Part shown: piece by piece, positions 45,450 to 55,263 of the stretch | Layout: the number at the start of each line of letters is the position of its first letter | How positions within the stretch are numbered: position 1 is the stretch's first letter | NCBI RefSeq assembly: GCF_900116435.1 | Contig: NZ_FPAZ01000018.1 | Coordinates: 25,257-89,256 of the forward strand | Origin: Pseudoalteromonas lipolytica | Lineage (GTDB): Bacteria > Pseudomonadota > Gammaproteobacteria > Enterobacterales > Alteromonadaceae | DNA: 64,000 nt | Direction of reading: 5' to 3' | Position numbers and translations under genes: made by a program | Notes under the pieces: generated by a model | Database searches by the model: none | What the model was told of the DNA's origin: nothing | What the model saw: only the letters and a program-made list of their open reading frames with translations

Positions 45450-47702
45450 ATGAGAGAATACAAAAAGTTATGGTGGACCTTGTTTGCTGTTCTTGCTGTT
45501 ACATTTGCTATTTTGGGTTACTTTGGTAAAGAGGTATACCGAGTTGCCCCTCCTATAGTTGCAAAATATGTCACCACATCGGGGGAGCTGTACACAGGTA
45601 AAGAGGCGATTTTAGATGGTCAAACTGCATGGCAATCAGTAGGAGGAATGCAACTAGGCTCAATTTGGGGGCATGGTGCTTATCAAGCGCCTGACTGGAC
45701 TGCTGATTGGCTTCACCGTGAGATTATTAATTGGTTAGATATTGCTGCACAAGCGCAATATGGTGTGCTTTTTGATGAGTTAACTGAGCAGCAAAAGCAA
45801 CCATTGCTGTGGGAAGTAAAGAGAGAGTACCGTACTAATACGTATGATAAACAATCTGATACGGTTACTTTAACGACGCGTCGGATAGCGGCAATTAAGC
45901 AAACAGCGCAGTACTACAACGATTTGTTTGGAGGGGCTGAGGCATTACAGCAAACACGTAAAAACTATGCAATGAAAGAGGTGACACTTCCTGATCCTGA
46001 GCGTCGTCAGCGTCTAACTGAGTTCTTTTTTTGGACGGCATGGTCCGCATCGACAGAGCGCCCTGATGGGGATGCAACCTACACTAATAACTGGCCGCAT
46101 GAGCCACTGATTGATAATAAACCGACCGCTGAAAACATTGTCTGGTCAATTGTTAGTGTTGTGATACTGATTGCAGGTGTCGGTGGATTGATTTGGGCAT
46201 GGTCATTTTTACATAAAGACGAGGCTCCCCCTGAGGCTCCAAAAGACGATCCAATAGCGAGCTTTAATTTAACGCCTTCTCAAAAAGCATTAGGTAAGTA
46301 TTTATTTTTAATTGTTGCTCTCTTTACGTTCCAGGTCTTATTAGGTGGATTTACTGCGCACTATACTGTTGAAGGGCAGGGATTTTATGGCATCAATACC
46401 TCAGAATGGTTTCCTTATAGCCTAGTAAGAACATGGCATATTCAATCGGCATTATTTTGGATTGCGACAGGATTTTTAGCTGCAGGTTTATTTTTAGCGC
46501 CGATTATTAACGGCGGTAAAGATCCTAAGTTTCAAAAAATAGGTGTTGATATTCTTTTCTGGGCGCTAATTATCGTCGTGGTTGGGTCATTTATCGGCAA
46601 CTTTTTAGCCATCGCGCAAATTATGCCTCCCGAGTTAAGCTTTTGGTTGGGACATCAAGGGTACGAGTTTGTTGATTTAGGCCGACTTTGGCAGATTGGT
46701 AAATTTACAGGCGTCGCATTTTGGCTGCTGCTAATGTTACGTGCAATTGTTCCGGTATTTAAACAAGAAGGAGATAAAAACCTACTGGCATTATTTACGG
46801 CTTCAGTGGTGGCAATCGGGCTGTTTTACGCTGCTGGGTTTTTCTATGGTGAACGAACGCATATTTCGGTAATGGAATACTGGCGTTGGTGGATTGTGCA
46901 CCTATGGGTAGAAGGTTTCTTTGAGGTTTTTGCAACCGCTGCGCTGGCTTTTATTTTCTATAATATGGGTTTAGTCTCTAAACGTTCGGCAACAATTGCG
47001 TCATTGGCGTCTGCATCGCTGTTTTTATTAGGCGGTGTGCCAGGCACATTCCATCACTTATATTTCTCTGGTACAACGACCCCTGTAATGGCTGTGGGAG
47101 CAACCTTTAGTGCGCTGGAAGTAGTGCCGTTAATTGTGCTTGGTCATGAAGCGTGGGAGCATTATAAATTAAAAAACCGTACTCCATGGATGCTAAAAAT
47201 AAAGTGGCCATTAATGTTTTTTGTCGCTGTTGCATTTTGGAATATGTTAGGGGCCGGCGTATTAGGGTTCTCAATTAATCCACCTATTTCACTTTATTAT
47301 GTACAAGGTCTTAATACGACGGCTACCCATGCTCATGCCGCATTATTTGGTGTGTATGGCTTTTTAGCTCTTGGCTTTACCTTGTTAGTACTGCGTTATA
47401 TTCGTCCTCATCTTCAATTTGATGACACTTTAATGAAAACTGCTTTTTGGTGGATGAATATCGGTTTAGCATTAATGCTATTTACCAGTTTATTACCTAT
47501 TGGAATCATTCAGTTCTTTGCAAGTGCTTCTAAAGGGTTGTGGTATGCACGCTCTGAAGCGCTACTACAAAGTGACACCTTGGTGATACTAAGATGGGTA
47601 AGAACGGTTGGTGATGTGGTGTTTATTGTTGGCGCATTTGCCGTTAGTTGGCAAGTCGTTAAAGGGGTCTTTGCAAAGCAAACCTGCAACCAAAGTGCTT
47701 GA
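45450..47702 (+). CDS. norB: Quinol-dependent nitric oxide reductase (qNOR)
   Basis: A 750-residue membrane enzyme reducing NO to N2O. It has a periplasmic N-terminal domain without a CxxCH heme motif, which marks the quinol type, and about 12 helices with heme and iron ligands in RTWHIQSALFW, VHLWVEGFFEVFA, GTFHHLYFSG and THAHAALFG. It is the second gene of the NO defence operon; GAGG lies in the ytfE end. Confidence 0.95.
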   Translation: MREYKKLWWTLFAVLAVTFAILGYFGKEVYRVAPPIVAKYVTTSGELYTGKEAILDGQTAWQSVGGMQLGSIWGHGAYQAPDWTADWLHREIINWLDIAAQAQYGVLFDELTEQQKQPLLWEVKREYRTNTYDKQSDTVTLTTRRIAAIKQTAQYYNDLFGGAEALQQTRKNYAMKEVTLPDPERRQRLTEFFFWTAWSASTERPDGDATYTNNWPHEPLIDNKPTAENIVWSIVSVVILIAGVGGLIWAWSFLHKDEAPPEAPKDDPIASFNLTPSQKALGKYLFLIVALFTFQVLLGGFTAHYTVEGQGFYGINTSEWFPYSLVRTWHIQSALFWIATGFLAAGLFLAPIINGGKDPKFQKIGVDILFWALIIVVVGSFIGNFLAIAQIMPPELSFWLGHQGYEFVDLGRLWQIGKFTGVAFWLLLMLRAIVPVFKQEGDKNLLALFTASVVAIGLFYAAGFFYGERTHISVMEYWRWWIVHLWVEGFFEVFATAALAFIFYNMGLVSKRSATIASLASASLFLLGGVPGTFHHLYFSGTTTPVMAVGATFSALEVVPLIVLGHEAWEHYKLKNRTPWMLKIKWPLMFFVAVAFWNMLGAGVLGFSINPPISLYYVQGLNTTATHAHAALFGVYGFLALGFTLLVLRYIRPHLQFDDTLMKTAFWWMNIGLALMLFTSLLPIGIIQFFASASKGLWYARSEALLQSDTLVILRWVRTVGDVVFIVGAFAVSWQVVKGVFAKQTCNQSA

Positions 47703-47732
47703 AGCGCAAGAGACACACTCACTGTAATAAAT

Positions 47733-47767
47733 AAAATGAGGGTGAGGTAATAACTCACCCCCATTTT
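47733..47767. terminator. Bidirectional terminator
   Basis: AAAATGAGGGTGAG pairs with CTCACCCCCATTTT with one mismatch, between convergent norB and the MBL gene. A and T flanks serve both strands. Confidence 0.8.
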
Positions 47768-47773
47768 GGAATG

Positions 47774-48862
47774 TTATAAACGAACCTGCTCACCTTCATT
47801 TAAAATATACAGGGGAACAGGTTCATTCATGTTATGAGACATGTGTAGTAAACGCAGTAATGCTGAGTGACTTGAATGGTCGCCCATTTGCCAACTTGCA
47901 TTACCATAACCCCATGGGATCATTACTTTACAACTTAATTCACGTGCTGCATTCAAGGCATCTTCGGGTGTGGTATGCACATAGCGATACCATTTACCAT
48001 TTTCTTCGTGATAGTAAGATGCGATTGGCATTAAGCACACATCTATTTCACCATACTTTTGCTTAATATCGCTAAAATGCTGTGAGTAGCCGGTATCCCC
48101 TGCAAAAAATAGTGTGTTCCCATTTTGCTCAAGTAACCAACCATTCCATAAATCTTTGTTGTTATCTTCGTAGATAAATGGCACTAACACACGACTGCTA
48201 AAATGGTGCGCTGGCACAGCATGTATTGTTAAATCATTAATTGGGGTGCTGGCATACCACGCCATCTCACTAATATTAAAACCACCTGTTGGAAAGTTAT
48301 CAGCGACGCCTAGGGGCACTAAATAGCGGGGCTGATTGCCAATTTCTTCGATGTCGGCTTTATTGAAGTGGTCGTAGTGGATGTGTGAATACATGACAGC
48401 ATCAATCTGATTTAGCTCATTTTTTGTGGGCCAAAATCCGGGGTTGCGATACATGCCGCCAGCAAGCTTAAAGGCTAAATCGACCGGTGAATCAAACTGC
48501 TCTTTGACGGGGTCAAATAGCAGGTGCTCGCCGTTAGGTGTCTCAATCATAAAGCTGGCATGCCCAAGCCAACGTACAGTAAAACCGGTGTTAATCGACG
48601 CTGGATTCTGCTGACCTTGATATAAACAGTGTAAAGGAGTGTCATTACATTGAAGTAACTCGGTCTCGGGATAGCAATCATCAGTACAGGTTGTTGGGTA
48701 GTGTTTATCACCGGGATACAGGTTGTGATAGCGACCAGCTCGCTCACCTTCATTGTGCAAAGGTATAACAGACTCTTGCCCTGCTATAACATTAACTGTG
48801 TTTGGACTACTGCAGGCACTGAGTAGCGCCGCAGCAATTATAACTTTAAGGTGGTTCTGCAT
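47774..48862 (-). CDS. Metallo-beta-lactamase-fold lipoprotein (NAPE-PLD-like)
   Basis: A 362-residue lipoprotein: lipobox LLSAC at the end of the signal peptide. The MBL fold shows RWLGHASFMIETP, the zinc motif SHIHYDH and FAGDTGYSQHF. The pattern is that of N-acylphosphatidylethanolamine phospholipase D relatives, but the substrate is not known. ATG at 48862 gives a proper signal peptide though it lacks a good ribosome binding site; TTG at 48901 is the only longer start. Confidence 0.8.
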   Translation of the reverse strand: MQNHLKVIIAAALLSACSSPNTVNVIAGQESVIPLHNEGERAGRYHNLYPGDKHYPTTCTDDCYPETELLQCNDTPLHCLYQGQQNPASINTGFTVRWLGHASFMIETPNGEHLLFDPVKEQFDSPVDLAFKLAGGMYRNPGFWPTKNELNQIDAVMYSHIHYDHFNKADIEEIGNQPRYLVPLGVADNFPTGGFNISEMAWYASTPINDLTIHAVPAHHFSSRVLVPFIYEDNNKDLWNGWLLEQNGNTLFFAGDTGYSQHFSDIKQKYGEIDVCLMPIASYYHEENGKWYRYVHTTPEDALNAARELSCKVMIPWGYGNASWQMGDHSSHSALLRLLHMSHNMNEPVPLYILNEGEQVRL

Positions 48863-48951
48863 AAGGTGACTAACTTTTAAACTTTGCGCACAGTGTAGCA
48901 AATTAACATACCGGGTAAATCATCGAAAGGTAACAAGACGTAACAATAAAA

Positions 48952-48973
48952 AAGCCTACGATATTGTAGGCTT
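48952..48973 (-). terminator. Terminator of the DUF2959 gene
   Basis: AAGCCTAC/GTAGGCTT with a 6-base loop and A-run giving a T-run on the minus strand. Confidence 0.8.
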
Positions 48974-49043
48974 AGTGATTTAATTTATTTAAAAAATGTC
49001 GGTGCCGAGAGCATCTAACTGCTCACTGTGTTTACTCAAATTT

Positions 49044-49700
49044 TTAGCCCGCTTTATTCATTTGTTCAATGAATTTATTTGAATCTTCAATCGACTTGTT
49101 CATATCGTCCATTAAGATTTTGATATCGCGTTTTAAATTAGTGAATTCACCTTTTATTGCTGTCACAGCTTGAGCATTCAAGTTATGTTTTAGATATAAA
49201 ACATTGTCATGCAATGACGACAGGACGGGTTCCATTTTACTTTCGGCGCTGCGCATTGAACGAAGCAATTGGTCAAACTGGCGCTTCGTTGAATTAAGCT
49301 TTTTGCTGCTTTCACGCTTGAGAGAAGCGCTTTTGTACTGTTCTAGTTCGTCGGCCCACTCTTCAAAAAGTGCTTCGGCTACATCTTCAACTTTGTTGAT
49401 ATTACTGGTGACATCGTTCGCTGCCGCAAGGCTCGATTCATAATCATTATTAAGTTGAGTATAAGCTTCTTCGAGTTCACCGCCATCAAAGTTAATTAAG
49501 GTCGTTAACCTGTCTAGTGCTGATTGAAACTCTTCTTGCGACTCTTGCTGTGATTCTTTCGTTTCTTCAACACGGTCTACTAAAATATCGCGTTTATGCA
49601 CTCCGACTGATTCCATGGCTGAGTAATAAGCTGACTGACAGCCTGATAATGCCATAGTAACTGCAAAGAGTGGTGCGCTTAAAAGTGTCAGTTTTTTCAT
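49044..49700 (-). CDS. DUF2959 family lipoprotein
   Basis: A 218-residue protein with lipobox LSGC (Cys21) and otherwise continuous helix and coiled coil, rich in Glu, Lys and Ser. The start after the anchor, YYSAMESVGVHKRDILVDRVEE, is the DUF2959 signature. Role unknown; probably anchored to the outer membrane facing the periplasm. GGGAA precedes the ATG. Confidence 0.85.
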   Translation of the reverse strand: MKKLTLLSAPLFAVTMALSGCQSAYYSAMESVGVHKRDILVDRVEETKESQQESQEEFQSALDRLTTLINFDGGELEEAYTQLNNDYESSLAAANDVTSNINKVEDVAEALFEEWADELEQYKSASLKRESSKKLNSTKRQFDQLLRSMRSAESKMEPVLSSLHDNVLYLKHNLNAQAVTAIKGEFTNLKRDIKILMDDMNKSIEDSNKFIEQMNKAG

Positions 49701-49786
49701 TGAGTTCCCTTTTTAGATGCCTGTCGTTTCAAATTATGTGGTGGATTGCTATGATTATCAAAACATTTTAGCAGAAAGTTGGTTCT

Positions 49787-50659
49787 ATGGATGAGAAACT
49801 CAGTCGTTATAAGTTGCAAATAAGTATTTTCTTAAAGCAGCAACCGGGTTGGTGGATGCAGTATTTGACCCGCTGTATTGATGATCAGATCACGGTTAAT
49901 GCGGGTTACCTTGCTTATGTCACCTTATTATCCATTGTACCGTTAGTGGCTGTGGGGGTCGCGATATTCTCTGCATTTCCTGGCTTTGAAAGCACTCTCA
50001 TTACCATTGAAAACTTTTTGTTCACTAATCTTGTGCCCACTTCCTCTGATGTCATTAAAGAGCATATCAGTGCGTTTGCGGGGAATGCGAATAAAATGAC
50101 CGCCGTGGGGGTTGGCTTTTTGGCTGCGGTGTCGCTTTTATTGATCCGCAATGTTGATGCCACCCTGAATCGCATTTGGCGAATTAAGAAAAAACGCCCG
50201 ATGATGATCTCATTTGCAGTGTATTGGATGGTATTAAGTTTGGGGCCGGTCTTGTTAGGAGCAAGTATTGGTGTGACGTCTTATATTGTTTCTTTGGTGT
50301 CGTTTGCCGATCAGGGGATACCTGGCTTCAGTGGATTTTTGTTAAAGCTTTTACCTTACATTATTTCCATGGTGGGCTTTATTATGCTCTATACTTTAGT
50401 TCCTAACACACGAGTTCCATTTAGAGCGGCAATTCCAGGGGCGCTGTTTGCAGCTATGTTATTTGAGCTGACAAAAAAAGGCTTTGCGCTGTATATCAGC
50501 CATTTCCCATCTTATGAAGTGATTTATGGGGCCCTTGCGACAATTCCTATTTTATTTGTATGGGTTTATTTGTCGTGGATTGTCGTATTACTCGGTGCAG
50601 AATTTACGGTCTGTATCAGCCCTGAGAAAATAGAAGACACTCCTGATATAGACATTTAA
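49787..50659 (+). CDS. yihY: YihY/BrkB family inner membrane protein
   Basis: A 290-residue protein with six hydrophobic segments. AGYLAYVTLLSIVPLVAV and VFVWVYLSWIVVLLGAEFT are typical of the YihY/UPF0761 family, once annotated as ribonuclease BN. Its function is not settled. It begins a plus-strand run with pip and dtd (26-base gap, then 13-base overlap). Confidence 0.92.
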   Translation: MDEKLSRYKLQISIFLKQQPGWWMQYLTRCIDDQITVNAGYLAYVTLLSIVPLVAVGVAIFSAFPGFESTLITIENFLFTNLVPTSSDVIKEHISAFAGNANKMTAVGVGFLAAVSLLLIRNVDATLNRIWRIKKKRPMMISFAVYWMVLSLGPVLLGASIGVTSYIVSLVSFADQGIPGFSGFLLKLLPYIISMVGFIMLYTLVPNTRVPFRAAIPGALFAAMLFELTKKGFALYISHFPSYEVIYGALATIPILFVWVYLSWIVVLLGAEFTVCISPEKIEDTPDIDI

Positions 50660-50684
50660 ATACACTGCACCTAAGGAGAGCGAG

Positions 50685-51638
50685 GTGCAGTTATATCCAC
50701 AGTACAATGCAAGTCGTGACTATCACTTAAGCGTGGGTGATGGGCATCAAATACATGTTCAAGAATACGGTGATCCTCAAGGCATGGTGGTTGTGTTATG
50801 TCATGGGGGGCCGGGGGCGGGTCTTCGGCCTGAAAATTGCCGATTTTTCGATCCCGCACGTTATCGGGTGATCATGTTTAGCCAACGCGGCTGTGGTCAC
50901 TCAACGCCGCACGCAACTAAGGCAAATACCACCTTGGACTTAGTCGCCGATCTGGAGTTTTTGCGTTCCCAATTAGGTATTAACAAATGGCTTGTGTGTG
51001 GCGAATCGTGGGGGGCGACGCTTGCCTTAGTGTACGCGATTCATCACCGTGAACACGTGGCAGGACTCATCTTGCGTGCCAGCTTTTTAGCCTGTGACAG
51101 TGACTTTGAGTGGCTTTACACGACGCGTGGAGCTGGTGCTCACTTTTATCCCGAATGTTTTAAAGCGTTTGCTCATCAGTATTCTAACTGGCATGAATTA
51201 CTTGATTTTTACCATGCGCAGTTAACCTGTGATGATCAAATCAAGGCCAGTAAGTATGCTAAGCGTTGGTGTCAATGGGAGCAGGTACTTTGTCATGGTG
51301 AACCATTAATAAACTGGAGTTTACATGAACCTCATGTTGGCCTAAACCAAGCTACGCTCATGGTGCATTATTTTCGACATCATTGCTTTATCGAAGAAAA
51401 ATTTATAGCAGAAAACTGCAAAGAACTTGCTCATTTACCTATTTGGTTTATTCATGGCCGTGCTGATTTAGTGTGCAGGTACAGTGCGGTACAACAGTTA
51501 GCAGAGCAGCTTAATGCGCAATTACTTATTTTAGATGGGGTTGGGCACAGCAGTGATAATCAGGTATATTTGGCGGCCATGCGACGTGCCGCAGATTTAA
51601 TGTATATCAAGTTATCGAGGGATCAATGCAAGGCTTAA
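50685..51638 (+). CDS. pip: Proline iminopeptidase
   Basis: A 317-residue alpha/beta hydrolase. HGGPG oxyanion motif at 40-44, catalytic Ser108 in GESWG, and the late Asp (HGRAD) and His (GVGHSS) complete the triad. It removes N-terminal proline from peptides. GTG start with AAGGAG 6 bases upstream. The 3' end overlaps dtd by 13 bases. Confidence 0.88.
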   Translation: MQLYPQYNASRDYHLSVGDGHQIHVQEYGDPQGMVVVLCHGGPGAGLRPENCRFFDPARYRVIMFSQRGCGHSTPHATKANTTLDLVADLEFLRSQLGINKWLVCGESWGATLALVYAIHHREHVAGLILRASFLACDSDFEWLYTTRGAGAHFYPECFKAFAHQYSNWHELLDFYHAQLTCDDQIKASKYAKRWCQWEQVLCHGEPLINWSLHEPHVGLNQATLMVHYFRHHCFIEEKFIAENCKELAHLPIWFIHGRADLVCRYSAVQQLAEQLNAQLLILDGVGHSSDNQVYLAAMRRAADLMYIKLSRDQCKA

Positions 51639-52063
51639 TTCAAAGAGTAACCCAGGCTAAAGTTGAGGTAGATGGGGAAGTTGTTGGTGAAATATCAAAA
51701 GGTATTCTGTTGTTATTAGGGGTTGAAAAACATGACACGGAGCAATCGGCAGAAAAGCTTTTGCACAAGGTGAGTAATTACCGTATTTTTACTGATCAGC
51801 AAGGAAAAATGAATTTAAGCTTGCAAGACATCCAAGGTGAGCTATTAGTTGTGTCGCAGTTTACGTTGGCTGCTGATACCAAAAAGGGGATGCGGCCAAG
51901 CTTTTCAAGTGCAGCTACCCCAGCGCAAGCCAATGCGTTGTACGAATATTTTGTAGAAAAAGCCAAAGCGGTCGATTTACGAGTTGCCACAGGGCAGTTT
52001 GCTGCTGATATGCAGGTAAGCTTATGTAATGATGGGCCCGTTACTTTTAACTTATCTGTGTGA
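51626..52063 (+). CDS. dtd: D-aminoacyl-tRNA deacylase
   Basis: A 145-residue protein with the two Dtd signatures, SQFTLAAD and the C-terminal GPVT, that form the active site across a dimer. It hydrolyses D-amino acids from mischarged tRNA. Length matches E. coli (145). Its stop and the next convergent stop are adjacent. Confidence 0.97.
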   Translation: MQGLIQRVTQAKVEVDGEVVGEISKGILLLLGVEKHDTEQSAEKLLHKVSNYRIFTDQQGKMNLSLQDIQGELLVVSQFTLAADTKKGMRPSFSSAATPAQANALYEYFVEKAKAVDLRVATGQFAADMQVSLCNDGPVTFNLSV

Positions 52064-52753
52064 TTACTTTCTGATCATAACGATATGATTAACGTAGTTG
52101 GGTATTTTTTCAATACTTGGGCGTTTACCAAATTCGGTGATCAGTAAATGCTCAAGTTGTTTTAATTGTGATGGATGATTCGATAAAAAATTAATAAACA
52201 AGTGGCCATTTTTAGCCATTGCAGCCCGAAGTTTTGCGTAAAATGCGTGTTTGTATAAAAACAGTGGCGCTTCTACCTCACTAAATAAATCTAAGATAAT
52301 CCAATTGTATTCATTGCCTTGTTCTAACACCTGTTGGGCATCAAAACAGCGCAGGTTATTGGCATGGTTTCCGCCAAAATAGCGTTTATAGCAATGAATA
52401 ATATCAGGGTTTTTGTCTACCGAAGTGAGTTGGCTTTGAGGGTAAGTGTGTTGTAGATAATTACGAATTGCACCACCCCCTAAGCCAAGTTCCAGCACTT
52501 TTTTAGGTGCTTCGAGTTCTTGCCAACGTTTTGCAAGGTATTGTAAATGTGGGAAAAATAATCGAGCTGGCCGGCGTTTTTCAATAACAGATTGCAAGGT
52601 TTCATTAATTAATAACCAACGTAGCTGATTTAGTTGCCTTACTTGAATACAGTCATTACCTTGTTTATGCCAGTAGATAAGCTGCCCGAGTCGGTGGCAT
52701 TCCTCAATAAAACTGTGTTTCACTGCGCCACTGGGTTCTAAAAAATGTTCCAT
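52064..52753 (-). CDS. Spermidine-synthase-like SAM-dependent methyltransferase
   Basis: A 229-residue soluble protein. LELGLGGGAIRNYL is the SAM-binding loop, VDKNPDII follows as the second acidic strand, and WIILDLFSEVEAP as the third. The fold resembles polyamine aminopropyltransferases, but the substrate-specific loops are not recognisable. Possibly a methyltransferase; substrate unknown. Monocistronic. Confidence 0.75.
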   Translation of the reverse strand: MEHFLEPSGAVKHSFIEECHRLGQLIYWHKQGNDCIQVRQLNQLRWLLINETLQSVIEKRRPARLFFPHLQYLAKRWQELEAPKKVLELGLGGGAIRNYLQHTYPQSQLTSVDKNPDIIHCYKRYFGGNHANNLRCFDAQQVLEQGNEYNWIILDLFSEVEAPLFLYKHAFYAKLRAAMAKNGHLFINFLSNHPSQLKQLEHLLITEFGKRPSIEKIPNYVNHIVMIRK

Positions 52754-52982
52754 ATTTCGGGCCTTTAGCGGTTGAATTACAAAAATAATACAATTATTTC
52801 AGCATAGACCAGCACACTTAAAGTGCCAATTGTGCAGTAGTTTTTACAGCCTTAAATAATAATTTAGGTTGGGTCACCAAAGTATTATTCCAACTTGAGT
52901 GAAGATCGCGTATCGTAATTTGCATTCGTCAGGCCACGTTAAAATAACAACAGACAGTGGCTTAACTATCACAGGAGTATTT

Positions 52983-53876
52983 ATGTTTAAAGTGACCACC
53001 CCACAAAGTAGCGAAGATTGGCAAGCGTATTATTCATTGCGTTGGCAAGTTTTAAGAGCACCTTGGGGCGAGCCGCGTGGATCTGAGCAAGATGACTTAG
53101 AGCAAGACGCAGAGCACCGCTTTATCAAAAATAATGATGGCGAGGTATTGGGGGTAGCGCGTCTGCACTTCAATAATCATCAACAAGCACAAGTGCGTTA
53201 TATGGCTGTGGCTGAGGGTAATCGTAATCAGCATATTGGTAGTCGTTTGTTGCATGAACTCGAAAAAATAGCATGGACACAAGATGCCGATGAATTAGTT
53301 TTATTTGCGCGTGAACGGGCGCTCGACTTCTATAAACGCCACGGTTATGAAGTAAAAGAAAAAGCACATTTGGCTTACAATGATGTACAGCATTGGAAAA
53401 TGGTGAAACAAAAGCCGTCTGAGCCAGGCTGGTTCCGTCACCCTAATTGGACACAAGTGCTACAAAATACGTGGCGTGAATCAATTCCAATCAGTGATGC
53501 AATGGGGATTAAAGTTGAAAGTTATACTGACTGGCAGTTTACGACCCGTGCTGATTTAGATGCCAATTTAAACTTACATAACACGATGTTTGCCGGTTCC
53601 ATATACAGTTTAGCGACATTAACAGGGTGGGGAGCAACCTATCTTGCATTAAAAGAAGCCGGTCTTGAGGGAAATATTGTGTTAGCTGATGCGAACATTA
53701 AATACCTAAAACCTCTCAATAACGATCCCCGAGGCCGTGTTGAGTTGCAAGGCTGCAAAGGGAAGTTAGCTGATTTAGAATCAAATGGTAAAGCAAGTTA
53801 CCATGTCCCAGTGAATGTGTACGATGGCGATGTATTAGTTGCTGAGTTTGAAGGGCACTTTATCGTAAAAAAATAG
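52983..53876 (+). CDS. GNAT acetyltransferase fused to YiiD-type thioesterase
   Basis: A 297-residue two-domain protein. Residues 1-145 form a GNAT acetyltransferase (VRYMAVAEGNRNQHIGSRLL, the acetyl-CoA loop). Residues about 155-297 form a hot-dog domain of the YiiD C-terminal type (NLHNTMFAGSIYSLATLTGW). The same architecture is known in E. coli YiiD. Substrate not known. ATG at 52983 has AGGAG upstream; the longer frame starts at 52899 without a site. Confidence 0.88.
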   Translation: MFKVTTPQSSEDWQAYYSLRWQVLRAPWGEPRGSEQDDLEQDAEHRFIKNNDGEVLGVARLHFNNHQQAQVRYMAVAEGNRNQHIGSRLLHELEKIAWTQDADELVLFARERALDFYKRHGYEVKEKAHLAYNDVQHWKMVKQKPSEPGWFRHPNWTQVLQNTWRESIPISDAMGIKVESYTDWQFTTRADLDANLNLHNTMFAGSIYSLATLTGWGATYLALKEAGLEGNIVLADANIKYLKPLNNDPRGRVELQGCKGKLADLESNGKASYHVPVNVYDGDVLVAEFEGHFIVKK

Positions 53877-53885
53877 CATAGTTTT

Positions 53886-53927
53886 AGCCTTTAACAGCGG
53901 GCGCTAAGTTGCTCGCTGTTAAAGGCT
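53886..53927. terminator. Bidirectional hairpin between YiiD-like gene and pldA
   Basis: A 17-bp stem (53886-53902 with 53911-53927) with one mismatch and an 8-base loop, between convergent genes. Confidence 0.75.
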
Positions 53928-53940
53928 CATAATGCGTTGC

Positions 53941-54978
53941 TTACAGTAAGTCTGTTAAAAGAATACCCACACCAAAACGCTCTATATCGGCATTGTAGTC
54001 AATTAGGCTCTCACCATAACCGTTGAAATATTGTGCGTAACCACGTAACCGTCCCCACAGCGGGAAAGACCAATCAAGTTGGATTGCACCGCGATTATCA
54101 GAATTTAAGTTATTACGCGACATAAAGCTAAATTCATGTTCGTTGTAGCGATACGCCCCAGAGAATTCAAAGTAGCCCATGTATTTGTAGATATCGGGGT
54201 TATCATCGCCGCGAGCTTTTAACTCGTTATCTTTTTTGTCTTCAGGAATGCGGTACCAAGGTTTAAAGCTAAATACAAAGCCGTTTTTTTCCCATAAAAA
54301 GTCAGCGTATATGCGATTCCATGAACGTGAGTTTGGCTGGCTGCGGCCATTAGACTGATGCGATGCACCAATGGCTATCGCCATTTCATCACCCCAAAGT
54401 ACATGCTCAGGATCAAGGTAGTTTATCCAGAATATTTCAGGCTCGTAGTTGGTCTCGCGAAAGGGTGATGAAATATCTTTGTTATAAAACTGCCAAAATG
54501 ATTGCATGGTAAAAGCAAAAAATACGCCTTGGTCTTTATCAGAAAAGCCCTCAAAAATAGGCACTTTTATTGATAATTGATATTTAACTTCTAGGTTATC
54601 AAGTGGCTCGCCATCGGCGTCATCAGCCAACTCTTTTAAACCATCAAACGGGCGAACATTCGGATCAGACACATAAGAAAGTGGTAAAATGTAATTACGT
54701 TTATGGGGGGTGATTACATTGCGGTTCTTTTTACTCACTTCTTCACGCGCTTTACGCTTATCCAGAGCTGTCAGCTTTTTGCTTTCGTCTAGATCGGAGC
54801 ATTTCTTGCGCAGCTGTTCGAGAGTTTGCTGACCATCTCCGCCAATCGCTTCATTTAATATACATTGCTTAACTAATTCGAGCGCATCATCTTGCTCATT
54901 CGTATTTTGCTCTTCGGTTTGGGCTAAAACAGGTACGGAAAATAAACTCGCGGCAACTAGCCAAATACGCCATCCCAT
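53941..54978 (-). CDS. pldA: Outer membrane phospholipase A
   Basis: A 345-residue beta-barrel enzyme with a signal peptide ending VLAQ. His207 and Ser209 in GASHQSNG and Asn221 in SWNRIY form the catalytic triad as in E. coli PldA. A charged stretch of about 85 residues precedes the barrel, longer than usual. ATG at 54978 has AAAGGA upstream. It hydrolyses phospholipids that reach the outer leaflet. Confidence 0.93.
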   Translation of the reverse strand: MGWRIWLVAASLFSVPVLAQTEEQNTNEQDDALELVKQCILNEAIGGDGQQTLEQLRKKCSDLDESKKLTALDKRKAREEVSKKNRNVITPHKRNYILPLSYVSDPNVRPFDGLKELADDADGEPLDNLEVKYQLSIKVPIFEGFSDKDQGVFFAFTMQSFWQFYNKDISSPFRETNYEPEIFWINYLDPEHVLWGDEMAIAIGASHQSNGRSQPNSRSWNRIYADFLWEKNGFVFSFKPWYRIPEDKKDNELKARGDDNPDIYKYMGYFEFSGAYRYNEHEFSFMSRNNLNSDNRGAIQLDWSFPLWGRLRGYAQYFNGYGESLIDYNADIERFGVGILLTDLL

Positions 54979-55160
54979 TGCGATTCCTTTAAATAGATGT
55001 AGAAGTGTGATCAGTATAGTGATTTTTACATAACTCGCCGTGAACTTGTACTGAATTGTGGACAAATGTTATCTCTACCGCTTAATCGGCGAGTTTAAAC
55101 ACGGTTTAGGTAAGGTGGAATTGACAGAGGCGAGGACTTGTTAAACGCTATTGTAAATAG

Positions 55161-55187
55161 AGAGCCCCAAGCTAGGCTTGGGGCTCT
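55161..55187 (-). terminator. Terminator of the lysine operon
   Basis: Perfect 12-bp stem AGAGCCCCAAGC/GCTTGGGGCTCT with loop TAG, downstream of the desuccinylase gene. Confidence 0.85.
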
Positions 55188-55192
55188 AATAT

Positions 55193-55225
55193 AACGGCCT
55201 TTGGATAGAATCCTGTTGGCCGTTG
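55193..55225 (-). other. Second hairpin downstream of the lysine operon
   Basis: AACGGCC pairs with GGCCGTT, with an inner GGAT/ATCC stem, between the stop and the terminator. It may protect or help terminate the transcript; no riboswitch pattern is recognised. Confidence 0.5.
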
Positions 55226-55263
55226 ACTCTCACGCAATGAGAAGGAATGAGCTCTGGGTTTAA

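Noticed and set aside
55193..55225. Riboswitch at the end of the lysine operon
   Set aside because: Too short and downstream of the genes; only a hairpin is seen.
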